Positions 44,386 to 54,015 of a stretch of 64,000 bases of DNA are shown here, in pieces (the first letter of the stretch is position 1; the number at the start of each line of letters is the position of its first letter). The DNA lies in NCBI RefSeq assembly GCF_000739085.1, contig NZ_CP009110.1:5084001-5148000 (forward strand). The letters run 5' to 3'. The stretch comes from Amycolatopsis methanolica 239. GTDB lineage: Bacteria; Actinomycetota; Actinomycetes; Mycobacteriales; Pseudonocardiaceae. A model generated the notes under the pieces. The model made no database searches. It was not told where the DNA came from and was given only the letters and a program-made list of their open reading frames with translations. The translations under genes and the position numbers were made by a program.

Positions 44386-45333
44386 ATGCGGGGCATGAAA
44401 TGGCGCGTCGTGCTCGCCGGGGTGGGCGCGGGAGTCGCCACTGCCGTGGTCGTCACCTCGCTGACGATCGGCAAGGCGGACACCGGTTCGGTGCCCGTCG
44501 CGACGCCCAGCACCCTGCCGCCGCCCCGCACCCTGCCGTCGTCCAGCACCGCGCCGTCGAGCACACCGGTCAGCACCACGCACTCGACGCTGACCGCCGA
44601 CGAGCGCACGCGGCTCGCCGCCGCCGCGACCGGTGCGGTCACCCACGAGGTGTCCGGGACCACCGTCGGCCTCGCCCTGTACGACACGGCCACCGGTGAA
44701 CTGCTGACCTCCGCGAACGGGGACCGGCAGTTCTACACGGCGTCGGTGGTCAAGCTCCTGATGGCGATCGATGTGCTGCACACCGGCGGGTGGCACGCCC
44801 CCAGCGAGGGGCAGCGCGAGCGCATCGTCGAGATGCTGTCGCTCAGCCACGACGGCGAGGCCGAATCGCTCTGGAACTCGGGCGGGCGTGGATCGATCAT
44901 CACGCGGATGGCTGATCTGATGCACCTGCAGAACACGCATCCGCCGCGGGTTTCCGACCAGTGGGAGATGACCAGGACGACCCCGAACGACCTGGTGGCC
45001 ATCTACCGCTACCTGACCACCGAGGTGCCACCCGAGGCGCGGCAGCCGATCCTCGACGGGCTGGCGGCGATCCGGACCCCCGCCGCGGACGGCTTCCCGC
45101 AGTACTTCGGCATCCCCGACGGCCTGCCTGGACTGCCGCGCGCGGTGAAGCAGGGCTGGATGGAGATCAACCGGGCCGTCGTGCTGAACACGACCGGGCT
45201 CGTGGGGCAGGACTACCGCTACGTCGCGGTGCTGCTGACCGAGCTGCCGGTGGGGACGAGCATCGGCAGGGGACGAGCTGCGCTGACGGCCGGGATCAGC
45301 GCCCTGCGGCCGACCGTGAGCGAATTGCCCTGA
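44386..45333 (+). CDS. Secreted or anchored beta-lactamase-like serine hydrolase
   Basis: 315 residues. An N-terminal hydrophobic segment (VVLAGVGAGVATAVVVTSLTI) is followed by a Pro/Ser/Thr-rich stalk (VATPSTLPPPRTLPSSSTAP). The catalytic domain has Ser-x-x-Lys in TASVVKLLMA, but the SDN and KTG motifs are not canonical: SHDGEAE and KQGWME stand in. So it is a penicillin-binding-protein-like hydrolase, with true beta-lactamase activity unlikely. ATG at 44386 has AGGTGG six bases upstream, preferred to GTG at 44377. Divergent from DUF4192. Confidence 0.75.
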   Translation: MRGMKWRVVLAGVGAGVATAVVVTSLTIGKADTGSVPVATPSTLPPPRTLPSSSTAPSSTPVSTTHSTLTADERTRLAAAATGAVTHEVSGTTVGLALYDTATGELLTSANGDRQFYTASVVKLLMAIDVLHTGGWHAPSEGQRERIVEMLSLSHDGEAESLWNSGGRGSIITRMADLMHLQNTHPPRVSDQWEMTRTTPNDLVAIYRYLTTEVPPEARQPILDGLAAIRTPAADGFPQYFGIPDGLPGLPRAVKQGWMEINRAVVLNTTGLVGQDYRYVAVLLTELPVGTSIGRGRAALTAGISALRPTVSELP

Positions 45334-45387
45334 CCTGCTACCGCGGGTCGTGGTGGAAGCAGCGACCGCGGTTAAACTTCCGGGCCG

Positions 45388-46446
45388 ATGGCCGCCAAAC
45401 TGCACAGCCGCGTCGCCTCCGTGGCGGGCGCCGCGCTCGCCCAGCGCAAGTACGTCGCTCCCGTCGAGGTGTTCACCGCACTCGGCTGGGTGCATCCCTC
45501 CCGCGTCGAAGAGTGGCGCCGTGGGCGGTTCAGCCCCCTCGCCAAGGAACTGCCCGTCGACACCGCGCGCATCGCCGAAGCCCTGGAGTGCCTCGGCAGC
45601 TGGGCGCGCGCCAACGGGCTGAGCCCGTCCGACAGCGCATACGTCGCGGGCACCCGGGATCGCCGCGACCTGCGGTTCACCGAGGACGACGCGCTCGATC
45701 GCCTGTGCCGCACGCATTGGCTGGCCCCAGGCCTGACGGACAAGCAACGCGCACGCCTGACCGAGCGACAGAACAAGGCGCCGGACCTCGCCGTGACCAT
45801 CGCCGGCAACGACTGGACCTGCGCCGGGTGCGCGACCCGTGGCGCGGCCGGGGACCTGCATCTGCCCGAAGGCGACGGCCACCTGTGCCTCGCCTGCGCC
45901 GACTTCGACCACCTGGTCTTCCTGCCCGCCGGCAACGCCGCGCTGTCCCGCCGCGCGAAGCTGGAGAGCACCCTCGCCGTGCTGGTCCTGCGGTTCAACC
46001 GGCGGCGCAAACGCCATGAGCGGCAAGGGATCCTCGTCGAAGACGCCGCGCTCGAACGCGCCGAACAGCAGTGCCTCGCCGACGAGGACGTCCGCGCCCG
46101 GCGCCGGGAACGGGACGCGCACCGCCGGGCCGCGCAGGACGTCGAGTTCCAGGCCGCGTTCGCGGAGGTCGTCCGGCGGCTGTACCCGGGCTGCCCGGCC
46201 GAACGGGCCCAGCTGATCGCCGAGCACGCGGGAACCAGGGGCAGCGGGCGCGTCGGGCGGTCCGCGGCCGGGCGGGCGCTCGACGAGGAAGCCGTGCGGC
46301 TCGCGGTGATCGCCTCGGTGCGGCACCTCGACACCGCCTACGACCGGCTGCTCATGGACGGCGTGCCGCGCGCCGACGCCCGGGAGCGGATCCGGGCGGA
46401 TCTGGACCGGGTGCTGGAAGGGTGGGCCCAGCCTTCAGCCGGGTGA
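45388..46446 (+). CDS. DUF2293 domain protein
   Basis: 352 residues. The C-terminus carries DUF2293: RRLYPGCPAERAQLIAEHAGTRGSGRVGRSAAGR. A possible zinc site is in the middle: CAGCATRG and HLCLACADFDH (four Cys). A long basic helical stretch (RRAKLESTLAVLVLRFNRRRKRHERQG) lies between. Probably nucleic-acid-binding; no reaction known. 54 bp after the serine hydrolase, same strand. Confidence 0.75.
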   Translation: MAAKLHSRVASVAGAALAQRKYVAPVEVFTALGWVHPSRVEEWRRGRFSPLAKELPVDTARIAEALECLGSWARANGLSPSDSAYVAGTRDRRDLRFTEDDALDRLCRTHWLAPGLTDKQRARLTERQNKAPDLAVTIAGNDWTCAGCATRGAAGDLHLPEGDGHLCLACADFDHLVFLPAGNAALSRRAKLESTLAVLVLRFNRRRKRHERQGILVEDAALERAEQQCLADEDVRARRRERDAHRRAAQDVEFQAAFAEVVRRLYPGCPAERAQLIAEHAGTRGSGRVGRSAAGRALDEEAVRLAVIASVRHLDTAYDRLLMDGVPRADARERIRADLDRVLEGWAQPSAG

Positions 46447-46478
46447 ACCGCGAGGGTGAGAAAGGCGGTCCGCCCGGC

Positions 46479-46913
46479 TCAGCCCTGCGCGATGTAGGCG
46501 GCCAGTTGCTGCTGCGTCGCCTCCAGTTCTTCCATCCGGCTCTTCACCACATCGCCGATGCTGACGATCCCGACCAGGCGCCCGCCCTCCACGACGGGCA
46601 CGTGCCGCACCCGGCGCTGGGTCATCAGCACGCTCAGGTCGTCCACCGAATCACGCGGGGTGCACGTCGCCACCACCGTCGTCATGATCTCCGACACCGG
46701 CCGCTCCAGCAGGGCGGGCCCGTGGTCGTTGAGCTTCCGCACCACGTCCCGCTCCGACACGATGCCCGCGATGCCGTCCTCCCCGGCCACGACCATCGCG
46801 CCCACGTTGTGCTCCGCCAGCCCGGCGAGCAGATCGGTGATGGACGACTCGGGCCGCACCGTGGCCACCCAGTTCCCCTTGCTCCGCAGTAAGTCGGCGA
46901 TCCGCATCGACAA
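46479..46913 (-). CDS. Two-CBS-domain protein
   Basis: 144 residues with tandem CBS motifs: ADLLRSKGNWVATVRPESSITDLLAGL...GIAGIVSERDVVRKL, and IMTTVVATCTPRDSVDDLSVLMTQRRVRHVPVVEGGRLVGIVSIGD. Such stand-alone pairs bind adenine nucleotides or SAM and regulate partners. Start ATG at 46911-46913. A short C-terminal helix follows (RMEELEATQQQLAAYIAQG). Confidence 0.87.
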   Translation of the reverse strand: MSMRIADLLRSKGNWVATVRPESSITDLLAGLAEHNVGAMVVAGEDGIAGIVSERDVVRKLNDHGPALLERPVSEIMTTVVATCTPRDSVDDLSVLMTQRRVRHVPVVEGGRLVGIVSIGDVVKSRMEELEATQQQLAAYIAQG

Positions 46914-46942
46914 CCTCCAAGCTGGACGTGACCCGGCTCACA

Positions 46943-48350
46943 TCAGGTTAGAGCCCGGTCGCTGTCCGCGAAAGTCCGCAACTCCCGCTGCCCGGGCTCG
47001 ATGCGGTCACGGGGGATCGCGCCGAAGCCGAAAACGAATCCGTCCAGGGCATCCCGCACGCCGGTGAAGTCACCGAGGGTGTAGATCCGCACCCCCGCCC
47101 GTCGCGCGGCTCGCACCATCGGACGTACCGGCGTCGCGCTGAATGCACTCACATGGAGTCCGGCCGACGACGGGATCAACCGCAGGTCCGGCAACTCGCG
47201 CGCGACGACCCGGCACACCACCTCGCGCCGGGCGGCGTACTCGCGGCGCGTGCGGCGGATGTGCCGCGCGAACTCGCCGCTGTCCATGAACTCCGCCAGC
47301 GCCGCCTGCGTGAGGCTCGCCGAATGCCAGTCGGTCAGGTACTTCGCCTTCGCCAGCGCCGGCCGCAACCCCGGCGGCGCGACGAGGAACCCGAGTCGCA
47401 GCCCGGGCAGCAGCACCTTGGAAAACGATCCGATGTAGAGCACCCGTCCACTGGAATCCAAGCTGCGCAACGGTTCCAGTGGCCGTCCGGTGTAGCGGAA
47501 CTCGGTGTCGTAGTCGTCCTCCAGTATCGCCGCGTCGTGCCGCCGGGCGCAGTCGATCAGGGCCACCCGCCGCGCCATCGACATCGGCACCCCGAGCGGG
47601 AACTGGTGCGACGGCGTCACGTACACCAGGCGGCAGTCATCCGGGATGGCGTCGACGACGATGCCCTCGTCGTCCACCGGCACCCCGACCGGGCGCGCAC
47701 CCAGCGTCGCGAACAGCTGCCCGGTGGCGGGTAGCCGGGGTCCTCGACGGCGACCCGGGCGCCCGGCTCGACCAGCACCCGGGCGGCGAGATCCACCGCC
47801 TGCTGCGATCCGTTGGTGACCAGCACGTCGTCCGCCGTGACCCGGACCGCCCGCGACACGCCGATGTGCCGCGCCATCGCCTCCCGCAGACCGGGGTGCC
47901 CGTGCGGATCGCCGTAGGTGAGCAGGTCGTGCCGGGATCGCCGAAGCTGCTGGCTGGCCAGGCGGCGCCAGGTGTCGAACGGGAACAACGAGACGTCCGG
48001 GGCGCCGGAGCGGAAGTCGAACGACGGCTGCTCGCGGAACCGGTCCGGCGGGCGGGGCACGGCGTCCCACACCGGGACCGCGGTGAGCGAAGCCGGCCCG
48101 CTGTCCGGTGGCCGGCCGTCCCGCCGGGCGCCCGCGCCGACAAACGTGCCCGCGCCGACCCGCGATTCCAGGAACCCCTCGGCGACCAGGCGGTCGTACG
48201 CGGCGCTGACCGTGTTGCGCGACACCGCGAGCCGGTGGGCGGCAGGGCGTCCCCGTCGCGCAGGCGGCCGTCGAGGATCGGTTCGCGGATCTGGCGGTAG
48301 ATGGCATCCCGCCGGCCCCGGCCGGCCCCCAGCTCGATCTGGATGTCCAC
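46943..48350 (-). pseudogene. MocR/PdxR-type GntR-aminotransferase regulator, two indels
   Basis: Conceptual about 474-residue protein: wHTH (RRDAIYRQIREPILDGRLRDGDALPPT; SRNTVSAAYDRLVAEGFLESRVG) then an aminotransferase-I-like PLP domain (LEDDYDTEFRYTGRPLEPLRSL; SFSKVLLPGLRLGFLVAPP, with the PLP Lys in SFSKV). Break 1 near 48240: between LPPT and LAVSRNT only 2 bases remain where about 18 are expected, a 16-base loss that removes part of the DNA-reading helix. Break 2 near 47740: VEDPGYPP continues as QLFATLGARPVGV only after adding one base. GTG start at 48350 gives VDIQIELG. Restoring 17 bases gives a whole number of codons. Divergent from the TIGR03086 gene. Confidence 0.8.
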
Positions 48351-48425
48351 CTCGCAGCCTGGCCCAGCTCTCTTGACCGAGTTTCGCACCTTCAGCAGGG
48401 CCACTGGCCGCTCCAAGTTGAGAAC

Positions 48426-48893
48426 ATGGACATCCGAGACCTCGACCGGCGGGTCCTCGCCGAGATGGACAAGATCGTTTCCGGTCTCACCGACCTCGGC
48501 CTGCGGACACCGTGCGCGGGGTGGACGCTCGGTGACGACCCGTACCGCGCCTACGCGAAGTCGGTCGACGCCTTCCTCGCCGCCTCCGCCGACGACACCG
48601 TGCTGGACCGCGAGGTGACGGTCCGAGAGTTCGGGACCTTCCCCGCGCCGGTCGCGCTCACCATGCACCTGGTCGACTCGGTCGCGCACGGCTGGGACCT
48701 CGCCCGCACCCTCGACGCGCCCTACGAACCCGACCCGGAGGCCGTGCACGTCGCGCTCCGGTTCGCCGAGCGGATGCGCACCCGGCCGCGCCCCGACGAC
48801 GACGTCTTCGCGCCCGCCGTGGCGATCGCTCCGGACGCCGGTGAACTGGACCGGTTCCCCGCGCTGACCGGCCGCGACCCCGCCTGGCGTTGA
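48426..48893 (+). CDS. TIGR03086/DinB-like (mycothiol maleylpyruvate isomerase superfamily) protein with internal deletion
   Basis: 155 residues. Starts MDIRDLDRRVLAEMDKIV...TPCAGWTLGD and continues DPYRAYAKSVDAF..., ending with VDSVAHGWDLARTL. In the family TLGDLLAHM is followed by 30-40 residues with the first metal-binding His before the ADP/ DPxxAYxxS region. Here GD is joined directly to DPYRAY, an in-frame deletion that removes that His. Probably inactive as a metal enzyme. Frame otherwise intact. Divergent from the broken MocR gene, its likely regulator. Confidence 0.7.
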   Translation: MDIRDLDRRVLAEMDKIVSGLTDLGLRTPCAGWTLGDDPYRAYAKSVDAFLAASADDTVLDREVTVREFGTFPAPVALTMHLVDSVAHGWDLARTLDAPYEPDPEAVHVALRFAERMRTRPRPDDDVFAPAVAIAPDAGELDRFPALTGRDPAWR

Positions 48894-48922
48894 AAATCAT
48901 CCCCACCTGGCAGGATGGGGAC

Positions 48923-50932
48923 ATGGCTGACGAAGACCCGTACCTCTGGCTCGAGGACGTGACCGGCGAGCGGGCGCTCGACTGGGTCCGGCAGCGCAAC
49001 GCCGAATCGGTCGCCGAGCTCACCGGCGGCACGCGGTTCGAGCAGCTGCGCGACGAGGCCCGCGAGGTGCTCGACGCCGACGACCGGATCCCCTACATCC
49101 GCCGCCGCGGCGAGTACTTCTACAACTTCTGGCAGGACGCGGCGCACCCGCGCGGCCTGTGGCGGCGCACCACGCTCGACTCCTACCGCACCGAGCGGCC
49201 CGACTGGGACGTCCTGCTCGACGTGGACGCCCTGGCCGAGGCCGAGGGCGAGAACTGGGTCTGGCAGGGCGCGGCGGTGCTGCGGCCGTCGTACCGGCGC
49301 GGGCTGGCCGAACTGTCCCGCGGTGGCGCGGACGCGGCCGTCGTGCGCGAGTTCGACCTGGAGGCGCGGGAGTTCGTCGCGGGCGGGTTCGAACTCCCGG
49401 AGGCCAAGAGCCGCGTCGGCTGGATCGACGAGGACCGCATCTACGTCGGCACCAACTTCGGCCCCGGCTCGATGACGGCGTCCGGCTATCCGCGGATCAT
49501 GAAGGAGTGGCGCCGCGGCACCCCGCTCGCCGAGGCCGTCACGGTCTTCGAAGGCAAGCCCGATGACGTCGCGGTGTTCGCCTACCACGACCCGACGCCC
49601 GGGTTCCAGCGCGACTTCGTCGGCCGCGCCATCGACTTCTACCGCACGGAGAAGTTCCTGCGCACCCCCGACGGCCTGGTCAAGCTCGACGTGCCGGAGG
49701 ACGCGCAGACCAGCACCCACAAGGAGTGGCTGCTGATCCGCACCCGCACGGCCTGGACGGTCGGCGGCCGCGACTACGCGCCCGGCACGCTGCTCGCCGC
49801 GCGGTTCGACGACTACCTGGCAGGCGAGCGCGACCTCACCGTCCTGTTCGAGCCGGACGGGCGCACCTCGCTGGAGGCCTGGGACTGGACGTGCAACCAC
49901 CTGCTGCTCACCACCCTCGCCGACGTGCACACCGAGCTGCACGTGCTCACCCCCGGCGAGGACGGCTGGCGCCGCGAGCCGCTGGCCGGGGCTCCGGAGC
50001 TGGGCACCGCGGAAATCGTCGACACCGATCCCGACCACAGCGACGAGTACCTGCTCAACACCAGCGGCTTCACCCAGCCCGCGACCCTCTGCTACGGGCA
50101 CGTCGGGGGCGAGACCGAGATCCTGAAGCAGGCCCCGGCCCGCTTCGACGCCTCGGACATCACCGTCGAGCAGCACTTCGCCACCTCGAAGGACGGCACG
50201 CGGATCCCGTACTTCGTGGTGCGGCCGCGCAACGGGGACGGTCCGACGATGCTCACCGGCTACGGCGGGTTCGAGGTGTCCCGCCTGCCCGCGTACAGCG
50301 GTGTGACCGGCCGCGGCTGGCTCGCGCGCGGCGGCACCTACGTGCTCGCGAACATCCGCGGCGGCGGCGAGTACGGGCCGGGCTGGCACACCGGCGCGAT
50401 CAAGGAGAACCGGTACCTGGTCTACGAGGACTTCGCCGCGGTCGCCGCGGACCTCGTCGAGCGCGGCATCACGACGCCGGAACGCCTGGGCATCCACGGC
50501 GGCAGCAACGGCGGCCTGCTGATGGGCGTCATGCTCACCCGCTACCCCGGGCTGTTCGGCGCGATCGTCAGCCAGGTTCCGCTGCTGGACATGAAGCGCT
50601 ACCACCTGCTGCTGGCCGGCGCGTCCTGGATGGCCGAGTACGGCGACCCGGACGATCCGGCGGAATGGGAGTACATCTCGAAGTACTCGCCCTACCAGAA
50701 CGTCCACAAGGGACGGAAGTACCCGCCCACGCTGTTCATGACGTCCACCCGCGACGACCGGGTGCACCCGGCGCACGCGCGCAAGATGATGGCGCGCATG
50801 CTCGAGCAGGGGCACGACGTGCGGTACTACGAGAACATCGAGGGCGGGCACGGCGCCGCGGCGGACAACGAGCAGCTGGCCTACAAGTGGGCGCTGCTGT
50901 TCGAGTTCCTCTGGCAGCAGCTCAGCAGCTGA
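48923..50932 (+). CDS. Prolyl oligopeptidase family serine peptidase (S9A)
   Basis: 669-residue cytoplasmic peptidase cutting short peptides. N-terminal DEDPYLWLEDVTGERALDWVR leads into a beta-propeller (about 70-420), and the alpha/beta hydrolase domain carries the triad: Ser about 531 in GIHGGSNGGLLMG, Asp about 610 in TSTRDDRVHP, His about 643 in IEGGHGAA. ATG at 48923 with GGATGGGG upstream; reading from the earlier in-frame GTG would add a non-conserved tail. Intact, although its neighbours are damaged. The end overlaps the MFS gene by 52 bp on the opposite strand. Confidence 0.92.
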   Translation: MADEDPYLWLEDVTGERALDWVRQRNAESVAELTGGTRFEQLRDEAREVLDADDRIPYIRRRGEYFYNFWQDAAHPRGLWRRTTLDSYRTERPDWDVLLDVDALAEAEGENWVWQGAAVLRPSYRRGLAELSRGGADAAVVREFDLEAREFVAGGFELPEAKSRVGWIDEDRIYVGTNFGPGSMTASGYPRIMKEWRRGTPLAEAVTVFEGKPDDVAVFAYHDPTPGFQRDFVGRAIDFYRTEKFLRTPDGLVKLDVPEDAQTSTHKEWLLIRTRTAWTVGGRDYAPGTLLAARFDDYLAGERDLTVLFEPDGRTSLEAWDWTCNHLLLTTLADVHTELHVLTPGEDGWRREPLAGAPELGTAEIVDTDPDHSDEYLLNTSGFTQPATLCYGHVGGETEILKQAPARFDASDITVEQHFATSKDGTRIPYFVVRPRNGDGPTMLTGYGGFEVSRLPAYSGVTGRGWLARGGTYVLANIRGGGEYGPGWHTGAIKENRYLVYEDFAAVAADLVERGITTPERLGIHGGSNGGLLMGVMLTRYPGLFGAIVSQVPLLDMKRYHLLLAGASWMAEYGDPDDPAEWEYISKYSPYQNVHKGRKYPPTLFMTSTRDDRVHPAHARKMMARMLEQGHDVRYYENIEGGHGAAADNEQLAYKWALLFEFLWQQLSS

Positions 50933-52187
50933 CCGCTCGCCGCCACCGCGGCGGCGAGCACGAACGCCCAGCCGAACGCGCCGGTGGCCACCACCGCGCC
51001 CATCGCCGCGACGTCGACGGTCGCCCCGACCTGGCGGACGGCGTTGAGCAGGCCACCGGCGGTTCCGGCGTAGCCGTCGGGCGCGGCGGTCACCACGCCG
51101 GTGACGAGCGCGGGCAGGGCGAGGGAGACACCGAGGCCGAGCAACAGGAGCCCGCACGCCAGCAGCGGGTAGGGCGCGTGGACGGTCGCGGCCAGGACAA
51201 CGGCGCCTGCGGTCAGCAGGGTCAGCCCGGCGACGACCGGGAGGCGCGGACCGCGGGAGGCGACGATCCGGCTGGTCAACAACGGGTTGAACGCGGTCGG
51301 CAAGGTGAGCGGGAGGAACGCCAGCCCGGTCTCGACGGGGGTGAGGTGACGCTCGTCCTGCAGCAGCAGGGTCACCGCGAACAAGGCGCCGGAGAGCACG
51401 AAGTTCACCGCCGCGCCGGCGAACAGGTTCACCGCGACGCCCCGGCTGCGCACCAGGACCGGCGGCACGGACGGGGCCGCCGACCGGCGCTCCCGGTGGA
51501 CGAACAACGCGAGCACCAGCAGCGCGAGGACGGCCGCGACGGGCTGGGCGTCGACGATCGCCTCGGTCAGCAGGCCGAGGAACACGCACGTGGCGGGCTG
51601 GCTCCGGACGTCGAAGCCGCGACCGGCGGGCGCGGTCTCGCGGCCACGTGTGAGGGCCAGGCCGAGGGCCGCGAGCGGCACGTTGACGAAGAACACCGCC
51701 CGCCAGTCCGCGAGGTCGACCAGCAGCCCGCCCGCGATCGGCCCGGCGGCGAGCGCGACGCCGGTGATGGCCGCCCACGCGCCGAGCGCCTTCGCCCGCG
51801 CGGCCGGGTCGGGGTGCAGGCGCTGATCAGCGCGAGGGAGCTGGGCAGGCACGCCGCGCCCGCGACGCCGAGCAGGACGCGCAGCACAACCAGGACGGTC
51901 AGGTTCGACGCGAACGCCGAGGCCAGCGAGAGGACGCCGAAGCTCGCGACGCCCCAGCGGAACACGCGCGGCGGCCCGAACCGGTCGGCGAGGGCGCCGC
52001 CGCCGAGCAGGAACGCGGCGAACGAGACGGTGTAGCCGTTGACCACCCATTGCTGGCCGGCGACCGCGCCGCCGAGGTCGGCGCGGATGCCGGGCAGCGC
52101 GACCGTGAGGACGGTGGTGTCCAGCAGGACGAGGAAGTAGGCGAGGGAGAGGCCGAGGAGGCTGCCCCGGGTAGCGGTTGTCGTCAC
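50881..52187 (-). pseudogene. MFS exporter (DHA2-like) with one frameshift
   Basis: Conceptual 435-residue multidrug-type exporter of the 14-helix kind, with GLSLAYFLVLLDTTVLTVALPGI (motif D1) and GGGALADRFGPPRVFRWG (motif A). The frame breaks near 51825: LALISAC continues as LHPDPAARAKALGAWAAITGVALAAGP only after adding one base. Motif C (GAWAAITGVALAAGPIAGG) follows. The C-terminus GQLLSCCQRNSNSSAHL overlaps the prolyl oligopeptidase end. GTG start at 52187, with GGAGAG nine bases upstream. Divergent from the LysR gene, likely its regulator. Confidence 0.8.
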
Positions 52188-52325
52188 GGCGGCGACTCTC
52201 CGGTTCCGGGGGTCGCTGCTCAACGGGCGGGACCGGATGCGCCGTCAGGTTTTTCCGGAGGGGAGTCGGGAGCTCATCCGGCTGCGCCGGGGTGCCCGTC
52301 TCCGCGTGGAGCTGCTCCGCAGGCT

Positions 52326-52346
52326 GCGTTCGGGTTTTCCGAACGC
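52326..52346. promoter_or_regulatory. LysR-type operator between MFS and LysR genes
   Basis: GCGTTCGG-GTTTT-CCGAACGC: perfect 8-bp arms, 5-base spacer, 22 bp upstream of the LysR ATG. It contains the T-N11-A core typical of LysR-type regulators (T at 52330, A at 52342). Likely the autoregulatory site of the LysR pair. Confidence 0.6.
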
Positions 52347-52367
52347 CTCCTCGCTAGAGTCGATCTC

Positions 52368-53191
52368 ATGGAGTTGCGGCAGTTGCGGGCGTTCGTCGCG
52401 GTGGCGTCAGCCGGCTCGGTCACCGGTGCGGCCTCGCTGCTTGAGCTGTCGCCAGGGACGGTCTCGGAGCACGTGCGGTCGCTGGAGAGCTCGCTCGGGG
52501 TGGTGCTGTTCGAGCGCAAACCGACCGGCATGGTGCTCGCCGAGCGCGGGCGCCTGCTGCTGCCCGAGGCGCGGCGGCTGCTCGACCAGGCCGAGTCGAT
52601 CCGGCGCCTGGTGAGCGACGAACGCACCCGGTTCACCGTCGGGGCGCTCGAAACGCTCGTCGCCACGCGGCTGCCCGCCGTCGTCGCCCGGCTCGGGGAT
52701 CGGCGGCCCGACGTCGATCTGGCCGTGCGGTCCCTGATGCGGCAACCGTTGCCGCGCGCGGTGGCGGACGGCTCGCTGGACGCGGGTCTGCTCCTGGACA
52801 CCGGAACAGCACTGGGCGCACTGGGCTTCGACGGCAGCGATCTGTCCTTTGTGGACATCGAGACCGGCTGCACCTGGTCGCCCACCCCGGGTACGACGGC
52901 GACGCCCTGCTGGTCACGCCGGACGGGTGCTCGTTCCGGATGGCCGCCGACCGGTTGCTGGGCACGGGCGGCAGGCGGCTGGAGTTCGACAGCGTGTCGA
53001 CGATCCGGTCGTGGGTGGCGCAGGGCCCCGGCGTCGCGCTGCTGCCGGACTTCGCGGTCGGCGGCGACCTCGCGGACGGCACGCTCGTCGCGCAGCCCCT
53101 GGCGGAGCGCACCGAGCTGGCGTTGCGCGTCGTGTGGCGCACCGACCGCGAGGACGACCTGCGCGAAGTCCTCTACGCGATGGCGGCCTGA
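52368..53191 (+). pseudogene. LysR-family regulator with one frameshift
   Basis: Conceptual 274-residue LTTR: wHTH MELRQLRAFVAVASAGSVTGAASLLELSPGTVSEHVRSLE, then VLFERKPTGMVLAERGRLLL, and an effector domain. The frame breaks near 52863: FVDIE continues as RLHLVAHPGYDGDALLVTP only after adding one base, then reads on through FDSVSTIRSWVAQGPGVALLP to REVLYAMAA. ATG at 52368. The DNA-binding half is intact, so a truncated product could still bind. The 3' end overlaps the convergent SDR gene by 19 bp. Confidence 0.8.
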
Positions 53192-53937
53192 GCGGCCAGG
53201 AACTCCTCGAAGGTGGTGCGGCCCGAGGTGTCCGGCGTCAGGTGGTGACCGGCCCGGTAGGCGCGGGCGGTGGCGCCGGGGAGCGGGACCGGCACGAGCA
53301 CGCGCCGGCGGCCCCGGTGGCGCAGGTAGCTCCGGGCCAGGTCGGCGAAATCCCGCACCTCGCGGCCGCCCATGTCCGGCGCCCGGCCGGCGGGGTCGTG
53401 GAGGGCAAGGTCCGCCAGGCGCGCGGCCACCTCACCCGCGTCGACCGGCTGGAACCGGAACCCGGCCGGGTACAGGACGGCCGGCAGGTGGCGCTGGACC
53501 TCCACGACGCGGCACAACAGGTCGTGGAACTGGGTGGCCCGCAGGATCGTCCACGGCAGCCCCGACGCGACGACGGCCTCCTCCGCGGCGAGCTTCGCGC
53601 GGTAGTACGGGAGCGGGACCCGGTCGACGCCGACGATCGAGATGTACACGACGTGCGGTTCACCGTGGCGCCGCGCGATGTCGAGGAGACTCCTGGTGGT
53701 GGCGACGTCCTTGCCGCCGAGCGTGGTCGCGCAGTGCACGATCACGTCCGCGTCCGCCACCGCCGCGTCGATGCCCTGCCGGGTGCGGAGGTCGCCGGTG
53801 CGCCAGGCGTAGGCCGTGCCGTCCGGCGCCGGACGACGGCTCAGCACCCGCACCTCCCGCTCCGGCTCGAGCAGACGCCGGGCGACCGCCCGGCCGAGCA
53901 CACCGGTACCACCGGCGACGAGGATCGTTTCGCTCAT
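53173..53937 (-). CDS. NAD(P)-binding atypical SDR (NmrA/TMR-like)
   Basis: 254 residues: N-terminal VAGGTGVLGRAVARRLL (NAD(P) loop), then VRVLSRRP for the phosphate side, and a C-terminal half with YRAKLAAEEAVVASGLPWTILRATQFHDLL. The YRAK pair in the PxxYxxxK position suits an atypical SDR that may act as a redox sensor or reductase. Substrate unknown. It follows nrdJ on the same strand across a strong hairpin. Confidence 0.82.
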   Translation of the reverse strand: MSETILVAGGTGVLGRAVARRLLEPEREVRVLSRRPAPDGTAYAWRTGDLRTRQGIDAAVADADVIVHCATTLGGKDVATTRSLLDIARRHGEPHVVYISIVGVDRVPLPYYRAKLAAEEAVVASGLPWTILRATQFHDLLCRVVEVQRHLPAVLYPAGFRFQPVDAGEVAARLADLALHDPAGRAPDMGGREVRDFADLARSYLRHRGRRRVLVPVPLPGATARAYRAGHHLTPDTSGRTTFEEFLAAQAAIA

Positions 53938-53973
53938 GCTGAGAAGACTCCGCAGGCAGCGGAAACGTGACAA

Positions 53974-53999
53974 CGGCCGGGCGCGAAAGCACCCGGCCG
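53974..53999 (-). terminator. Rho-independent-type hairpin after nrdJ
   Basis: CGGCCGGG and CCCGGCCG form an 8-bp perfect stem. Inside it, GC-GAAA-GC (plus-strand reading) adds 2 bp with a 4-base loop. It lies 16 bases past the nrdJ stop and is followed on the minus strand by TTGTCACGTTT. The best terminator candidate in the window. Confidence 0.65.
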
Positions 54000-54015
54000 C
54001 AGCCACATCTTCAGG

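Noticed and set aside
52188-52223. Upstream TTG start for the MFS gene (52223)
   Set aside because: GTG at 52187 has a GGAGAG ribosome site and begins at the conserved N-terminus; the extension is not family-like.
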